The notes: generated by a model from the sequence alone, not told the origin. DNA of 14,852 bases from CAVOBC01 sp963693635 (GCA_963693635.1 CAVOBC010000086.1:1-14852), one strand, 5' to 3'. Positions 1 to 6,854 are shown, numbered from the stretch's first letter. A program made the numbers and translations.

Positions 1-407
1 TAACTCTCGATCTTCTGGCTCTTGAGTTCACGCAGTGTACGAAACGCCTCCTGCAGCGTCGGGCTTGGCGGGATCAGCACTCGATACACATGCTCCCCCG
101 TCGGCTGGTCGAGCGCTCGCAGTGTCACGGCGTGGTCGAGCGCCATCAGGCGTTGCCCCGTCTGCTGACCGCTGAATACGTCTGGAAACGGTCCCAGCGC
201 CCTGCATTGACGTCTCCCATCGACGGTCAACGGATTGCCTACGACGTCGCTGACGCTGCGTCTGTGTGCATTCTCCGCCAGGAGATAGATCGTGTCCTCA
301 GATGCTGCGCGCTTCCCTGTGACGGCACGCGCTGGCTCAACCAGAACGCTCTGCCAGACAAACACAGAGGCGTTGAGCAACAGCAACGTGAGGAACACGT
401 AGCGCAT
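1..407 (-). CDS. SPOR-domain envelope protein, 3' end outside window
   Basis: The minus-strand frame opens at ATG 407 (MRYVFLTLLLLNASVF...) and stays open to the window edge, giving about 135 residues without a stop. Residues 1-28 look like a signal peptide or N-terminal anchor (hydrophobic core 4-18, then VEPARA). Residues 68-74 (CRALGPF) resemble the segment before SPOR domains, and from about residue 107 HVYRVLIPPSPTLQEAF fits the start of a SPOR fold, which in this family binds denuded septal peptidoglycan. The missing C-terminus would complete the domain. The start is supported by GAGG 8 nt upstream of ATG. It lies downstream of birA on the same strand, where many gammaproteobacteria have birA-coaX-SPOR. 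Its own start region has been copied several times upstream (402-523). A plus-strand ORF at 90-413 is a shadow. The family call is good; the individual function is unknown. Confidence 0.72.
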   Translation of the reverse strand, partial: MRYVFLTLLLLNASVFVWQSVLVEPARAVTGKRAASEDTIYLLAENAHRRSVSDVVGNPLTVDGRRQCRALGPFPDVFSGQQTGQRLMALDHAVTLRALDQPTGEHVYRVLIPPSPTLQEAFRTLRELKSQKIES

Positions 408-516
408 CGTTAATGCCTCATACGGGCGTAGCGCATCGTTAATGCCTCATACGGGCGTAGCGCATCGTTAATGCCTCATACGGGCGTAGCGCATCGTTAA
501 TGCCTCATACGGGCGT
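402..516. repeat. Tandem 29-bp repeat, four copies (last copy 28 bp)
   Basis: Four head-to-tail copies run at 402-430, 431-459, 460-488 and 489-516. Each starts GCGCATCGTTAATGCCTCAT on the plus strand and ends ACGGGCGTA; the last lacks the final A. The copies are otherwise identical by eye. There are no spacers, so this is a minisatellite and not a CRISPR array. On the minus strand every unit contains GAGG, an 8-nt gap and ATGCGCTAC, the first three codons of the SPOR gene. Degenerate relatives continue to 578: ATGTGTGAC at 523, ATGTGTTAC at 548 and at 578. Confidence 0.95.
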
Positions 517-523
517 CACACAT
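410..523 (-). other. Chain of four 8-codon mini-ORFs before the SPOR gene
   Basis: On the minus strand the repeats encode ATG CGC TAC GCC CGT ATG AGG CAT TAA, then CG, then the next ATG. Mini-ORFs lie at 494-468, 465-439 and 436-410 (peptide MRYARMRH each). A diverged first one lies at 523-497 (MCDARMRH). Each has GAGG 8 nt before its ATG and stops 2 nt before the following ATG, and the last stop is 2 nt before the SPOR start at 407. The 29-nt unit is 27 coding nt plus 2, so any copy number keeps the SPOR start intact. This arrangement would permit termination-reinitiation. Whether it is translated is inference; it may simply be repeat expansion around a start site. Confidence 0.5.
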
Positions 524-578
524 CGCTAGGGAGCTTCCCGTAACACATCGTCAAGCGCTTCCAGCGCGTGTAACACAT
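516..578 (-). CDS. Possible 20-codon leader ORF overlapping the birA stop
   Basis: The birA stop and an ATG overlap as TGATG (580-576). The ATG opens a 20-codon frame, MCYTRWKRLTMCYGKLPSDV, ending in TGA at 518-516. That stop lies just after the ATG at 523 that begins the mini-ORF chain, so the two overlap by 8 nt. It contains MCY twice (at 578 and 548), related to the MRY starts downstream. It sits where coaX would normally begin and shows no resemblance to a CoaX N-terminus. It may be a coupling leader or debris of a deletion. Confidence 0.25.
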   Translation of the reverse strand: MCYTRWKRLTMCYGKLPSDV

Positions 579-1534
579 CAAATCTGGAGTCGCAGGCTGA
601 CCTCACCCGCGTTGTAGCTTCGAACCTCGCCATCATCTGCCCGGAGCTGCAGGTTGCCGTGGTCATCAACACCGCAGTTGACGCCTTCGATGGATCTGTC
701 GCCAAGTTTGATCACAACCCGCTCTCCGCGATACAGATCAAACCCGTCCCACTCATCGCGAAACGGCCCAAAGCCGGACCCTTCGAACCTGATCAAGCGG
801 TTGAAAACCTGGTCGAGCAACCGACCCAGCAGCCGATTTCGCGACATATCGAGCACCTCGCCCAACGCCGACCATTTCTGGTCTATACGACTTGCCTCGC
901 TGTCGCTCATCGCAAGGTTCACGCCGAAACCGACGACGATCGGGACTACATCGGACAGGGCGCCAATCTCGATCAGGATACCGGCAAGCTTGCCACCACC
1001 AAGGAGCACATCGTTCGGCCACTTCAGTCCGACGTCGCGCACACCCATGTCCCTAAGGGAAGACGCGATGGCCATCCCAACGACCAACGACAGTCCGTCC
1101 AATGCGGGACCCTGGCGCGGCAGCGTCCAGCCGAGACTGACGTAGAGATTTCGTCCGAACGGGCTGACCCACGTGCGCCCGCGACGGCCCTTGCCTGCTG
1201 TTTGCTCCTCGGCCGTGATGACGACGCCGCGCATGTCCTTTCGTTCGAAGGCGTCGAGAAGGCGGGTATTGGTCGACGTCGCGCTCCACAGGACTTCGAG
1301 GCTGGCAAGGGAGTTAAGGGTACTGGCAGCCAATTGCGCCTTGACGACAGCCGCATCCAGCAACTCAAGTTGTCGTTCCAACCGAAACTCGGCTGCAGCG
1401 CTGCCCCTGAGACTCCTTGGCTCAAGCCACGCCGCTACTTCGTTCGCACAAGCGAGACCGGCCTTTGGCACGACCTCGCCCTGGGCAAGACGTCGAACGA
1501 TTGCTATGCCGTCCGGCGTCAGAAGATCACTCAC
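578..1534 (-). CDS. birA: Biotin--[acetyl-CoA-carboxylase] ligase, degenerate HTH
   Basis: BirA makes biotinyl-5'-AMP and transfers biotin to the carrier lysine of acetyl-CoA carboxylase; classical forms also repress biotin synthesis genes through an N-terminal winged helix. Starting at GTG 1534 the protein has 318 residues (E. coli BirA has 321). The catalytic domain is intact: STNT (87-90), GKGRRGR (114-120, biotinyl-AMP loop), KWPNDV (171-176), KLAGIL (182-187, with the conserved Lys). The C-terminal SH3-like domain ends in EVSLRLQI. The frame is open up to 1732, but that extension has no BirA similarity, and GGAAG lies 9 nt before GTG 1534. Residues 8-52 occupy the HTH position but lack a normal recognition helix and are about 9 residues short between GEV and the EFRL strand. 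Ligase activity looks likely, DNA binding doubtful. Confidence 0.9.
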   Translation of the reverse strand: MSDLLTPDGIAIVRRLAQGEVVPKAGLACANEVAAWLEPRSLRGSAAAEFRLERQLELLDAAVVKAQLAASTLNSLASLEVLWSATSTNTRLLDAFERKDMRGVVITAEEQTAGKGRRGRTWVSPFGRNLYVSLGWTLPRQGPALDGLSLVVGMAIASSLRDMGVRDVGLKWPNDVLLGGGKLAGILIEIGALSDVVPIVVGFGVNLAMSDSEASRIDQKWSALGEVLDMSRNRLLGRLLDQVFNRLIRFEGSGFGPFRDEWDGFDLYRGERVVIKLGDRSIEGVNCGVDDHGNLQLRADDGEVRSYNAGEVSLRLQI

Positions 1535-2001
1535 TGGCACAGGCTTCCAAACGACGTCTCGTTGGCCGCGACAGAGCAACCGGGACATCTGCCGGGTCGG
1601 GCGACACCGATTGGGGATCTGCAGTAGGTCTCCATAGATCCAATACGTTTTCTGGGACGGGCCTTCGCGTGCGGTGCAGGGATGCACCGCCATTTTCTGT
1701 AGGGAAATGCGAGGTTTGCTTGTGCGTGCCAACTTCTTTCAACTATTACGCTCAATAGCTTACGCCCACATTCGACGAGGCACTCCGTGTTCCGCCGGAG
1801 AGTGGAAAGAACCCTCGACACTTTGAAGCCCGATCGACCGTAGTCTCAGCAACTCCATCGGTATTGGGCAACCCCAATAGCTACCCCGAATATGCCGGGC
1901 GGCCTCGATGGGGTTGCCTGGACGTCGCCGCCCGCGCAATCAACGGCACAGCCGACCAAAACAGGGGTTTCCGGAGTACCAGGATGGTGCCGGGAATCTT
2001 C
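1535..2001. other. 467-bp interval without a confident gene
   Basis: It lies between the birA start and the GFA gene stop. The birA frame is open to 1732 without recognisable protein similarity. Nothing resembling 5S rRNA, which precedes birA in some relatives, was found by eye. The only structure seen is a pair of competing inverted repeats at 1862-1918, listed separately. Confidence 0.6.
1862..1918. other. Competing inverted repeats
   Basis: TATTGGG (1862-1868) and CCCAATA (1873-1879) can form a 7-bp hairpin with a CAAC loop. GGCAACCCCA (1867-1876) can instead pair with TGGGGTTGCC (1909-1918), 10 bp across a 32-nt loop. The two structures share bases, so only one can form. No T-run follows on either strand, so neither is a standard intrinsic terminator. 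It lies between the GFA gene and birA. Confidence 0.4.
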
Positions 2002-2400
2002 TCACGGATTAGCGGGCACCCCCTCCTCGAGCGTCACCCACGACTGTTTGCTGTCACACCAGCCCTGGAATTTTGGTGCCCAATCACTGGTATCGTCCAG
2101 CGTGCCTGTCTTGAGAAACCAGGTATCAGGCGCGCTCGTGACGCCCGAGTAGATTGGTGAACCGCACCGTTCGCAGAACCAGCGTTCCACCGGGCTGCCA
2201 CTTTTCGTGTCGGTGTCCTCGTACAGCTTCGGAGCACCCTCGAGAAACCGGAATTCGCTTTTGGGCACACCGGCCAGCGTCGAGAAGGCGGAACCCGCCT
2301 GACGCTGACAGTTCCTGCAGTGACAGATTCCCGTCACCTCGGGCATGTTGTCGATCGAGTACTTGATACCACCGCAGAGGCATTGGCCGGTTAACGCCAT
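2002..2400 (-). CDS. GFA-family zinc-binding protein
   Basis: A 132-residue protein of the glutathione-dependent formaldehyde-activating (GFA/CENP-V) fold. All seven expected zinc cysteines are visible: C7 and C9 (QCLCGG), C26, C28 and C31 (ICHCRNC), C76 and C79 (FCERCGSPIY). The family sometimes aids condensation of glutathione with formaldehyde, but most members have unknown substrates, so a formaldehyde role is not claimed. An upstream ATG at 2418 exists, but TAAGGAG sits 6-7 nt before ATG 2400, which makes 2400 the likely start. It lies on the minus strand between tRNA-Ala and birA, a place held by 23S and 5S rRNA in related loci, and so may be an insertion. It looks complete and intact. 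Confidence 0.88.
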   Translation of the reverse strand: MALTGQCLCGGIKYSIDNMPEVTGICHCRNCQRQAGSAFSTLAGVPKSEFRFLEGAPKLYEDTDTKSGSPVERWFCERCGSPIYSGVTSAPDTWFLKTGTLDDTSDWAPKFQGWCDSKQSWVTLEEGVPANP

Positions 2401-2830
2401 CAGAATCTCCTTACGCATTGGGAAACCGCAGCTTGACGACTGCGGAAGCCGTTGCCAAGTCCCCGCGCGACCTTAGGCCGAATAGCGTAGACCCAGTGCG
2501 CAAGCATGGCACTGCCGCACGGGGCTACCGACCAGCAGGTTGACGTGTGCCTGCCCAAGGAAGACGACACGCTGGTCACTGCGGGCACAATGGCAGTGGG
2601 AAGTCCGGACGCGCCAAGTGCCCTGGGGCATGTGCCGATTGGCCAGTTCGACCCGAACGATGGCGCATCCTCGCGGACATCGAAGTCGGCGAATCTATGC
2701 CACCGACCGAGGTGCGCGTGACCCCGGAAGAGCATGAGAGTCGTTTTGCGCGCGCAGCCGAGGTGCTATGTTATATGGCTTCTATCGGATCGACTGGACC
2801 CTGAGTGGACCAATCGGGGGAAAATCGAAT
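2401..2830. other. 430-bp interval without a confident gene
   Basis: It lies between the GFA gene and tRNA-Ala. On the plus strand two frames each hold a protein-like stretch: about 2506-2660 (LPKEDDTLVTAGTMAVG) and, one frame away, about 2670-2770 (RILADIEVGESMPP, then TPEEHESRF). Together they might be a frameshifted fragment, but I recognise no family. No 23S rRNA 5' sequence was recognised on the minus strand. Confidence 0.4.
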
Positions 2831-2906
2831 TGGTGGAGCCAGGCGGGATCGAACCGCCGACCTCCTGCGTGCAAGGCAGGCGCTCTCCCAGCTGAGCTAT
2901 GGCCCC
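2831..2906 (-). tRNA. tRNA-Ala (anticodon TGC)
   Basis: A complete 76-nt cloverleaf with encoded CCA. The acceptor stem is GGGGCCA / TGGCTCC with the G3:U70 wobble that identifies tRNA-Ala. The D-arm is in TAGCTCAGCTGGGAGAGC, the anticodon loop reads CTTGCAC (TGC), and the T-arm is GGCGGTTCGATCCCGCC. It is the second gene of an Ile-Ala pair, the order found inside rRNA operons, but no 23S rRNA follows. Confidence 0.97.
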
Positions 2907-3158
2907 AAAATCAGGATCCATGTGAGACATTGCGAACCTTTGAGGATTCTCCGACGCGGACGCGACAAGGCAAAACGATCCATGCCATTGCGCATCAATG
3001 TTGTAGGCTGTCAAATGTGCGATGGCATTTCAACCCCCATGCACTCTTCTCGCCTTGCCGCGCTTGCCCCATTTGCCTCTCTGGTCGCAGTCGTCGCTTT
3101 CGCCACTTGTCCAGGTTACCCGATCCGCCGAGGTGCGGCGGAAAGATCGCGAATCACC

Positions 3159-3235
<77 letters not shown>

Positions 3236-3370
3236 AAAAAGTGCTTAAGCAACAGCGAGAAACCAGACTTTCAGCGTCCCTGGCGCTTGTAACACGAGCG
3301 ATTTGACCGATCGCCTTGTGCAACATGGGCACCACGAGACACACAAATGCGGGGACTCGCAAGGCGGCGT

Positions 3371-3399
3371 ATTATACGCATCGCTCGGTCCAATACCAC
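3371..3399 (-). promoter_or_regulatory. Probable stringent-type promoter for the tRNA-Ile/Ala transcript
   Basis: On the minus strand a perfect TATAAT (3376-3371) is followed directly by ACGCCGCC, a GC-rich discriminator like those of stable-RNA promoters controlled by ppGpp. The -35 region, 16-17 bp upstream, is weak (TGGTAT or GTGGTA, near 3399-3393). The box lies within the odd palindrome GCGTAT-t-ATACGC and between GGCGGCG (3363-3369) and CGCCGCC (3404-3410). It starts after the tyrS stop and points at tRNA-Ile about 130 nt away. Activity is inferred from the motif. Confidence 0.55.
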
Positions 3400-3418
3400 C
3401 ATGCGCCGCCATTGCAGC

Positions 3419-4720
3419 TCACTGCGCCAACACCACCAGATGGTGGTTCTTCTTACCGCTTTTCAACAAGTGATATCGACCAAAGCGCGCGTTGCTTCGA
3501 TCAAGCGTCACATCCTCTCCAACTTTCGCGCCGTTCACGGCAATGGAGTTGCCAGCAATCAGTTTGCGGGCCTGTCCCAACGTGACCTTTCCGAGGCTGG
3601 TCTTCGCGAGTCCTGATTCCACCAGCGCCTCTGACAATGGTCCCGCCGGCAACTCACTGCTCGGCAGACCGTCCAGAGCAAGCTGGGCGAAGTCCGACTC
3701 GGACAAGCTCTCAACGTTGTTGCCGAACAACGCGCCGGTAATTCGCTCGGCGCCTTCACGGGCATCGTCACCATGCACTAGCCGGGTCAATTCCCGTGCG
3801 AGTGCGGTGTGGGCGGTGCGGGCGCCCGGGTCTTGCTCATGTGCAGCACGCAATTGCTCTAGCACCTCCCACTCCAGCAACGTGAAAATCCGCAGATGGT
3901 CGACGACTTGCGCATCGTCTACGTTCTTCCAGAACTGATAGAACATATAGGGCGAGGTTTTGAGCGGATCCAACCAGACGGCGCCACCCTCGCTTTTGCC
4001 AAATTTCTGGCCGTTGCGGTTAAGGAGCAGCGGAAACGTCATTGCGAACGCCTCGCGCGAGAACATGCGACGGATCAACTCGATGCCGTACGTGATGTTG
4101 CCCCACTGATCGCTGCCACCAATCTGAACGGAGCACCCGTAGTCGCGGTTCAACACCGCGAAGTCGTACGACTGCAGCACCATATAGCTGAATTCGGTGT
4201 AGCTGATGCCACTGCCGTCGTCGGCTAGCCGCTTCTTGACCGACTCCTTCTGCGCCATCTGGTTAACGCTGAAATGCTTGCCCACGTCGCGCAGAAAATC
4301 GATGACGCCAAGCGAGCGGGTCCAGTCCATGTTATTGACCATGACCGCCGGTGCTTTCGGGTCATCGAAGTCAAGAAAGCGGATCACCTGCTCGCGAATC
4401 GCGTCCACGTAACCAGCAACTGTCTCGGCCGGATTCAGTTGCCGCTCTGCATCTTTGCCGCCCGGATCACCGATCATGCCCGTGGCGCCTCCAACAAGTA
4501 GAATGGGCCGATGCCCGGCGAGCTGAAAGCGTCGCAAAGCGAGCAGCGGCACAAGGTTGCCAACGTGAAGGCTGTCGGCGGTGGGATCAAAGCCACAATA
4601 GACCGTGCGCGGCTCAGCAAGATGGGTTACCAACGCATCGCCACTGCTCACCTGGGCCACAAGGCCGAGGCGCCGCAGGCTGGCGATCAGGTCTGTTTCT
4701 TCACTATCCTGACTTTGCAC
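3419..4720 (-). CDS. tyrS: Tyrosyl-tRNA synthetase
   Basis: It charges tRNA-Tyr with tyrosine in the cytoplasm. A class I synthetase core carries the HIGH-type motif HVGN (about 52-55) after YCGFDPTADSLH, the tyrosine and tRNA pocket QIGGSDQWGNI (about 199-209), and the KMSKS-type motif KFGKS (239-243). A C-terminal S4-like RNA-binding domain (GKVTLGQARKLIAGNSIAVNG) is present. Length (433 residues) suits the E. coli-type TyrRS. The frame can be extended to GTG 4735, but GGGGGAG sits 6 nt before GTG 4720 while 4735 lacks a good site, so 4720 is preferred. It diverges from the M23 peptidase gene and precedes the tRNA-Ile/Ala pair on the same strand. In pseudomonads this gene lies directly before an rRNA operon. 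Confidence 0.96.
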   Translation of the reverse strand: MQSQDSEETDLIASLRRLGLVAQVSSGDALVTHLAEPRTVYCGFDPTADSLHVGNLVPLLALRRFQLAGHRPILLVGGATGMIGDPGGKDAERQLNPAETVAGYVDAIREQVIRFLDFDDPKAPAVMVNNMDWTRSLGVIDFLRDVGKHFSVNQMAQKESVKKRLADDGSGISYTEFSYMVLQSYDFAVLNRDYGCSVQIGGSDQWGNITYGIELIRRMFSREAFAMTFPLLLNRNGQKFGKSEGGAVWLDPLKTSPYMFYQFWKNVDDAQVVDHLRIFTLLEWEVLEQLRAAHEQDPGARTAHTALARELTRLVHGDDAREGAERITGALFGNNVESLSESDFAQLALDGLPSSELPAGPLSEALVESGLAKTSLGKVTLGQARKLIAGNSIAVNGAKVGEDVTLDRSNARFGRYHLLKSGKKNHHLVVLAQ

Positions 4721-5018
4721 AAACGACTCCCCCACCCGCGATGCACGACGCTCCGCTCATCGATACACACCGGTCATTGATTGTTTTTCGAGCCGCCTCT
4801 GGGCTAGGCTCTATCCCCCTTTTTGGAAACCCATGACGATGGGAATCCGCCGACTGTCGGCGGGGCGCCAATCTACCGAAAACGAAGCTAATTACAAGCT
4901 GACCGCGAAAGTGCGGGCGCTCACCCTATACTCAGCCGAAATTTTATCTATAATTTACTCGCTTAGCGCTCATAGCTGACAATTGATGACAAGAGTGAGT
5001 CCTAGATAACTGCTTTCA
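4721..5018. promoter_or_regulatory. Divergent intergenic region tyrS / M23 peptidase
   Basis: A shared regulatory region of 298 bp. It contains a 7-bp hairpin, CCGCCGA-CTG-TCGGCGG (4847-4863), preceded by a 5-bp one, CCCAT-GACG-ATGGG (about 4830-4843). Neither is followed by a T-run. A plus-strand TATAAT at 4949-4954 is a candidate -10 for the peptidase gene, with no good -35. No clear tyrS promoter was found. Confidence 0.4.
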
Positions 5019-6344
5019 ATGGATCCCTACCCAAAATCACATCTGAGAACAGCGATCGTCACCGCCGTGACGCTCGCCGTCGTCGTCATGTTGATCCCAA
5101 CTGATGATACGCCTGCGCGCACGAAACTCGTGTCTCTTTCAATTGAGGTCCCCGCAAGCCCGCTGCCACAGGCAGCGCCTGCCGAACCCACAGCGACTGA
5201 CCCGGGCGAATGGGTGTCCCACAGGGTGCGCGAAGGCGAGAGCCTGTCGACGATCTTCGGCAAGCGGGGGCTCAGCGCCGCTCAACTGCAGGAAGTGATG
5301 TCGGTCGGCCGAGACGTTGCGATGTTGAAGCGCATTCGGCCGGGCCAGACCCTGGAACTGCATGTTGACGACGATCGCCTGCAGGGACTGCGCTTTGAAG
5401 TCAGTGCGCTTCGCACGCTCATCATCGCCCGCGGCGACGCCGGCTTTACAGCCCGCTTTGAGACCACCGAACCAGACACCGTGACGGCCTTCCGAACAGC
5501 GCAAATCACAGTCGATGCCCCATCGCTCTATCACGCCGGCAAGCGCAACGATCTGTCCGACAACGTCATCATGCAACTTAGCTACATCTTTCAGTGGGAC
5601 ATCAGCTTCGCCTGGGATCTGCGAGAGGGAGACAGCTTTTCGCTGCTTTACGAAGAGATGTTCGTAGATGGCAACAAAGTCAAAGAAGGCAACATTCTGG
5701 CCGCACGGTTCACCAACAGGGGCCGGACTTACACCGCGGTCCGATACGCCGGCGAAGACGGCGACGCTGACTACTTCGCACCCGACGGCCGCAGCATGCG
5801 CAAGGCGTTCATTCGCGACCCGGTGCACTTCTCACATGTGAGCTCCCGGTTTAACCTGCGGCGAATGCACCCGATCCACAAACGTGTGATGCCCCACCGA
5901 GGCATCGACTATGCCGCCAATACGGGAACGCCAGTGGTCGCGGCCGGAGACGGCACCGTGAAGATGGCGCGACAGAATAGCGCATCCGGGAAGTACATCG
6001 TTGTGAAGCACGGCGAGCGGTATACGACCAAATACCTGCATCTGTCGCGCTTCGCAAAGGGCATTCGGGCCGGAAAATCGGTCCGCCAGGGGCAGACCAT
6101 TGGCTTCGTGGGCGCGACCGGATGGGCGACGGCACCGCACCTGCACTACGAGTTCCTGGTCTCCGGCACGCACCGCAATCCACGCACCGTCAAGCTGCCG
6201 AAAGCTGCACCTATTTCGGTCGTCGACAAGACGCGATTTGAAGCTTCAACATCGACCTGGCTCGCCCGTCTCCAGTCCTTGTCAGGCGAGACCGGGTACG
6301 CATCGACGGACGCGCTGGAGTCTGGTTCAAAGGCGGCTTTCTAG
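5019..6344 (+). CDS. M23-family murein endopeptidase, membrane-anchored
   Basis: A 441-residue protein that probably cleaves peptide cross-links in peptidoglycan, in the MepM/YebA group. Residues 10-27 form a hydrophobic N-terminal segment (signal anchor), followed by a Pro/Ala-rich linker (44-62). Residues 65-115 (HRVREGESLSTIFGKRGLS ... RIRPGQ) form a LysM- or OapA-like domain. Residues about 130-265 match the middle domain of Csd3/MepM proteins. The LytM domain (about 270-390) has its zinc ligands H293 and D297 (HRGID), H376 (in HLHYE) and the partner H374, plus H341 in YLHLS, so it should be active. ATG 5019 has no clear ribosome-binding site, but residues just after it suit a signal anchor. 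It diverges from tyrS and converges on erpA. The anmK gene that often follows it is absent. The specific role (elongation or recycling) is not shown. Confidence 0.92.
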   Translation: MDPYPKSHLRTAIVTAVTLAVVVMLIPTDDTPARTKLVSLSIEVPASPLPQAAPAEPTATDPGEWVSHRVREGESLSTIFGKRGLSAAQLQEVMSVGRDVAMLKRIRPGQTLELHVDDDRLQGLRFEVSALRTLIIARGDAGFTARFETTEPDTVTAFRTAQITVDAPSLYHAGKRNDLSDNVIMQLSYIFQWDISFAWDLREGDSFSLLYEEMFVDGNKVKEGNILAARFTNRGRTYTAVRYAGEDGDADYFAPDGRSMRKAFIRDPVHFSHVSSRFNLRRMHPIHKRVMPHRGIDYAANTGTPVVAAGDGTVKMARQNSASGKYIVVKHGERYTTKYLHLSRFAKGIRAGKSVRQGQTIGFVGATGWATAPHLHYEFLVSGTHRNPRTVKLPKAAPISVVDKTRFEASTSTWLARLQSLSGETGYASTDALESGSKAAF

Positions 6345-6358
6345 TTCTGACGACGGCT

Positions 6359-6374
6359 ATTGCAGATCTGCAAT
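6359..6374. other. Perfect 16-bp palindrome between convergent genes
   Basis: ATTGCAGATCTGCAAT reads the same on both strands. It fills the short gap between the M23 peptidase stop (6344) and the erpA stop, overlapping the latter by one base. As RNA it could fold into a 6-bp stem with a 4-nt loop in both transcripts, but no T-run follows. It may be a weak bidirectional terminator or a protein-binding dyad. Confidence 0.6.
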
Positions 6375-6727
6375 CAGACCGAAAACGAGTTGCCGCACCC
6401 GCACGTCGTAGACGCGTTGGGGTTTGTCACGATGAATCGTGACCCCAGAAGATCTTCCCTGAAGTCGACTTCCGCGCCGGCCAGATACTGGAACGACAGC
6501 GAGTCGACGACAAGCGCAACGCCTTCTTTTTCGATCACGGTATCTTCGTCATCCGTATCTTCGTCGAAGGTGAACCCGTATTCAAAACCTGAACAGCCCC
6601 CGCCAGTTACAAACACCCGGAGCTTCAGGTTGTCATTGTCCTCGTCATCGATCAGGCCACGAACTTTGCCGGCAGCCGCCGGCGTGAACGTCATTTGCTG
6701 TGGTACGAATGTTGTTGGGGCGTCCAA
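6374..6727 (-). CDS. erpA: Iron-sulfur cluster insertion protein ErpA
   Basis: An A-type carrier that delivers [4Fe-4S] clusters to enzymes such as those of isoprenoid synthesis. The three cluster-binding cysteines are present: one in TGGGCSGF (C45) and two in TTCGCG (C109 and C111), followed by the family ending NSFSV. The core NLKLRVFVTGGGCSGF and GSRFIVTNPNA matches E. coli ErpA closely, and this distinguishes it from IscA and SufA. The frame opens at GTG 6742, but GAGGAA lies 7 nt before TTG 6727. That start gives 117 residues (E. coli ErpA has 114), so I prefer it. It is the last gene of the minus-strand set DUF6776-bactofilin-erpA and converges with the M23 gene 29 bp away. Confidence 0.95.
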   Translation of the reverse strand: MDAPTTFVPQQMTFTPAAAGKVRGLIDDEDNDNLKLRVFVTGGGCSGFEYGFTFDEDTDDEDTVIEKEGVALVVDSLSFQYLAGAEVDFREDLLGSRFIVTNPNASTTCGCGNSFSV

Positions 6728-6854
6728 TTGCGGATTCCTCACGTTTGTCTAACTTGCGTCTGAATCTGGATCGATGATGAATATTCTCGCTCGCCACGCC
6801 CATTTCATCAATGCAGGCGTTGATCCTTGCCAGTTGGGTTAAATCGAACCGTAT

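Noticed and set aside
90..413. 107-aa plus-strand ORF at the left edge
   Set aside because: It opposes the SPOR-domain frame, which has a signal peptide, a ribosome-binding site and SPOR similarity.
402..516. CRISPR-like array with 29-bp repeats
   Set aside because: Repeats are directly head to tail with no unique spacers, and no cas genes are present.
659..1627. 322-aa plus-strand ORF
   Set aside because: It is a shadow of birA in a GC-rich region; the minus frame has all BirA motifs and this one has none.
1535..1732. N-terminal extension of BirA, including a VVWKPV stretch resembling a displaced HTH piece
   Set aside because: The normal length is reached from GTG 1534, which has a ribosome-binding site; the resemblance is too short to support a rearrangement.
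3236..3418. Remnant of the 16S rRNA 3' end between tyrS and tRNA-Ile
   Set aside because: The conserved anti-Shine-Dalgarno end and its surroundings are not present by eye.
4721..4735. tyrS start at GTG 4735
   Set aside because: The GGGGGAG site lies inside this extension and fits GTG 4720.
4830..4863. Hairpins as an intrinsic terminator or tyrS attenuator
   Set aside because: No T-run follows on either strand, and no T-box-like features are seen.
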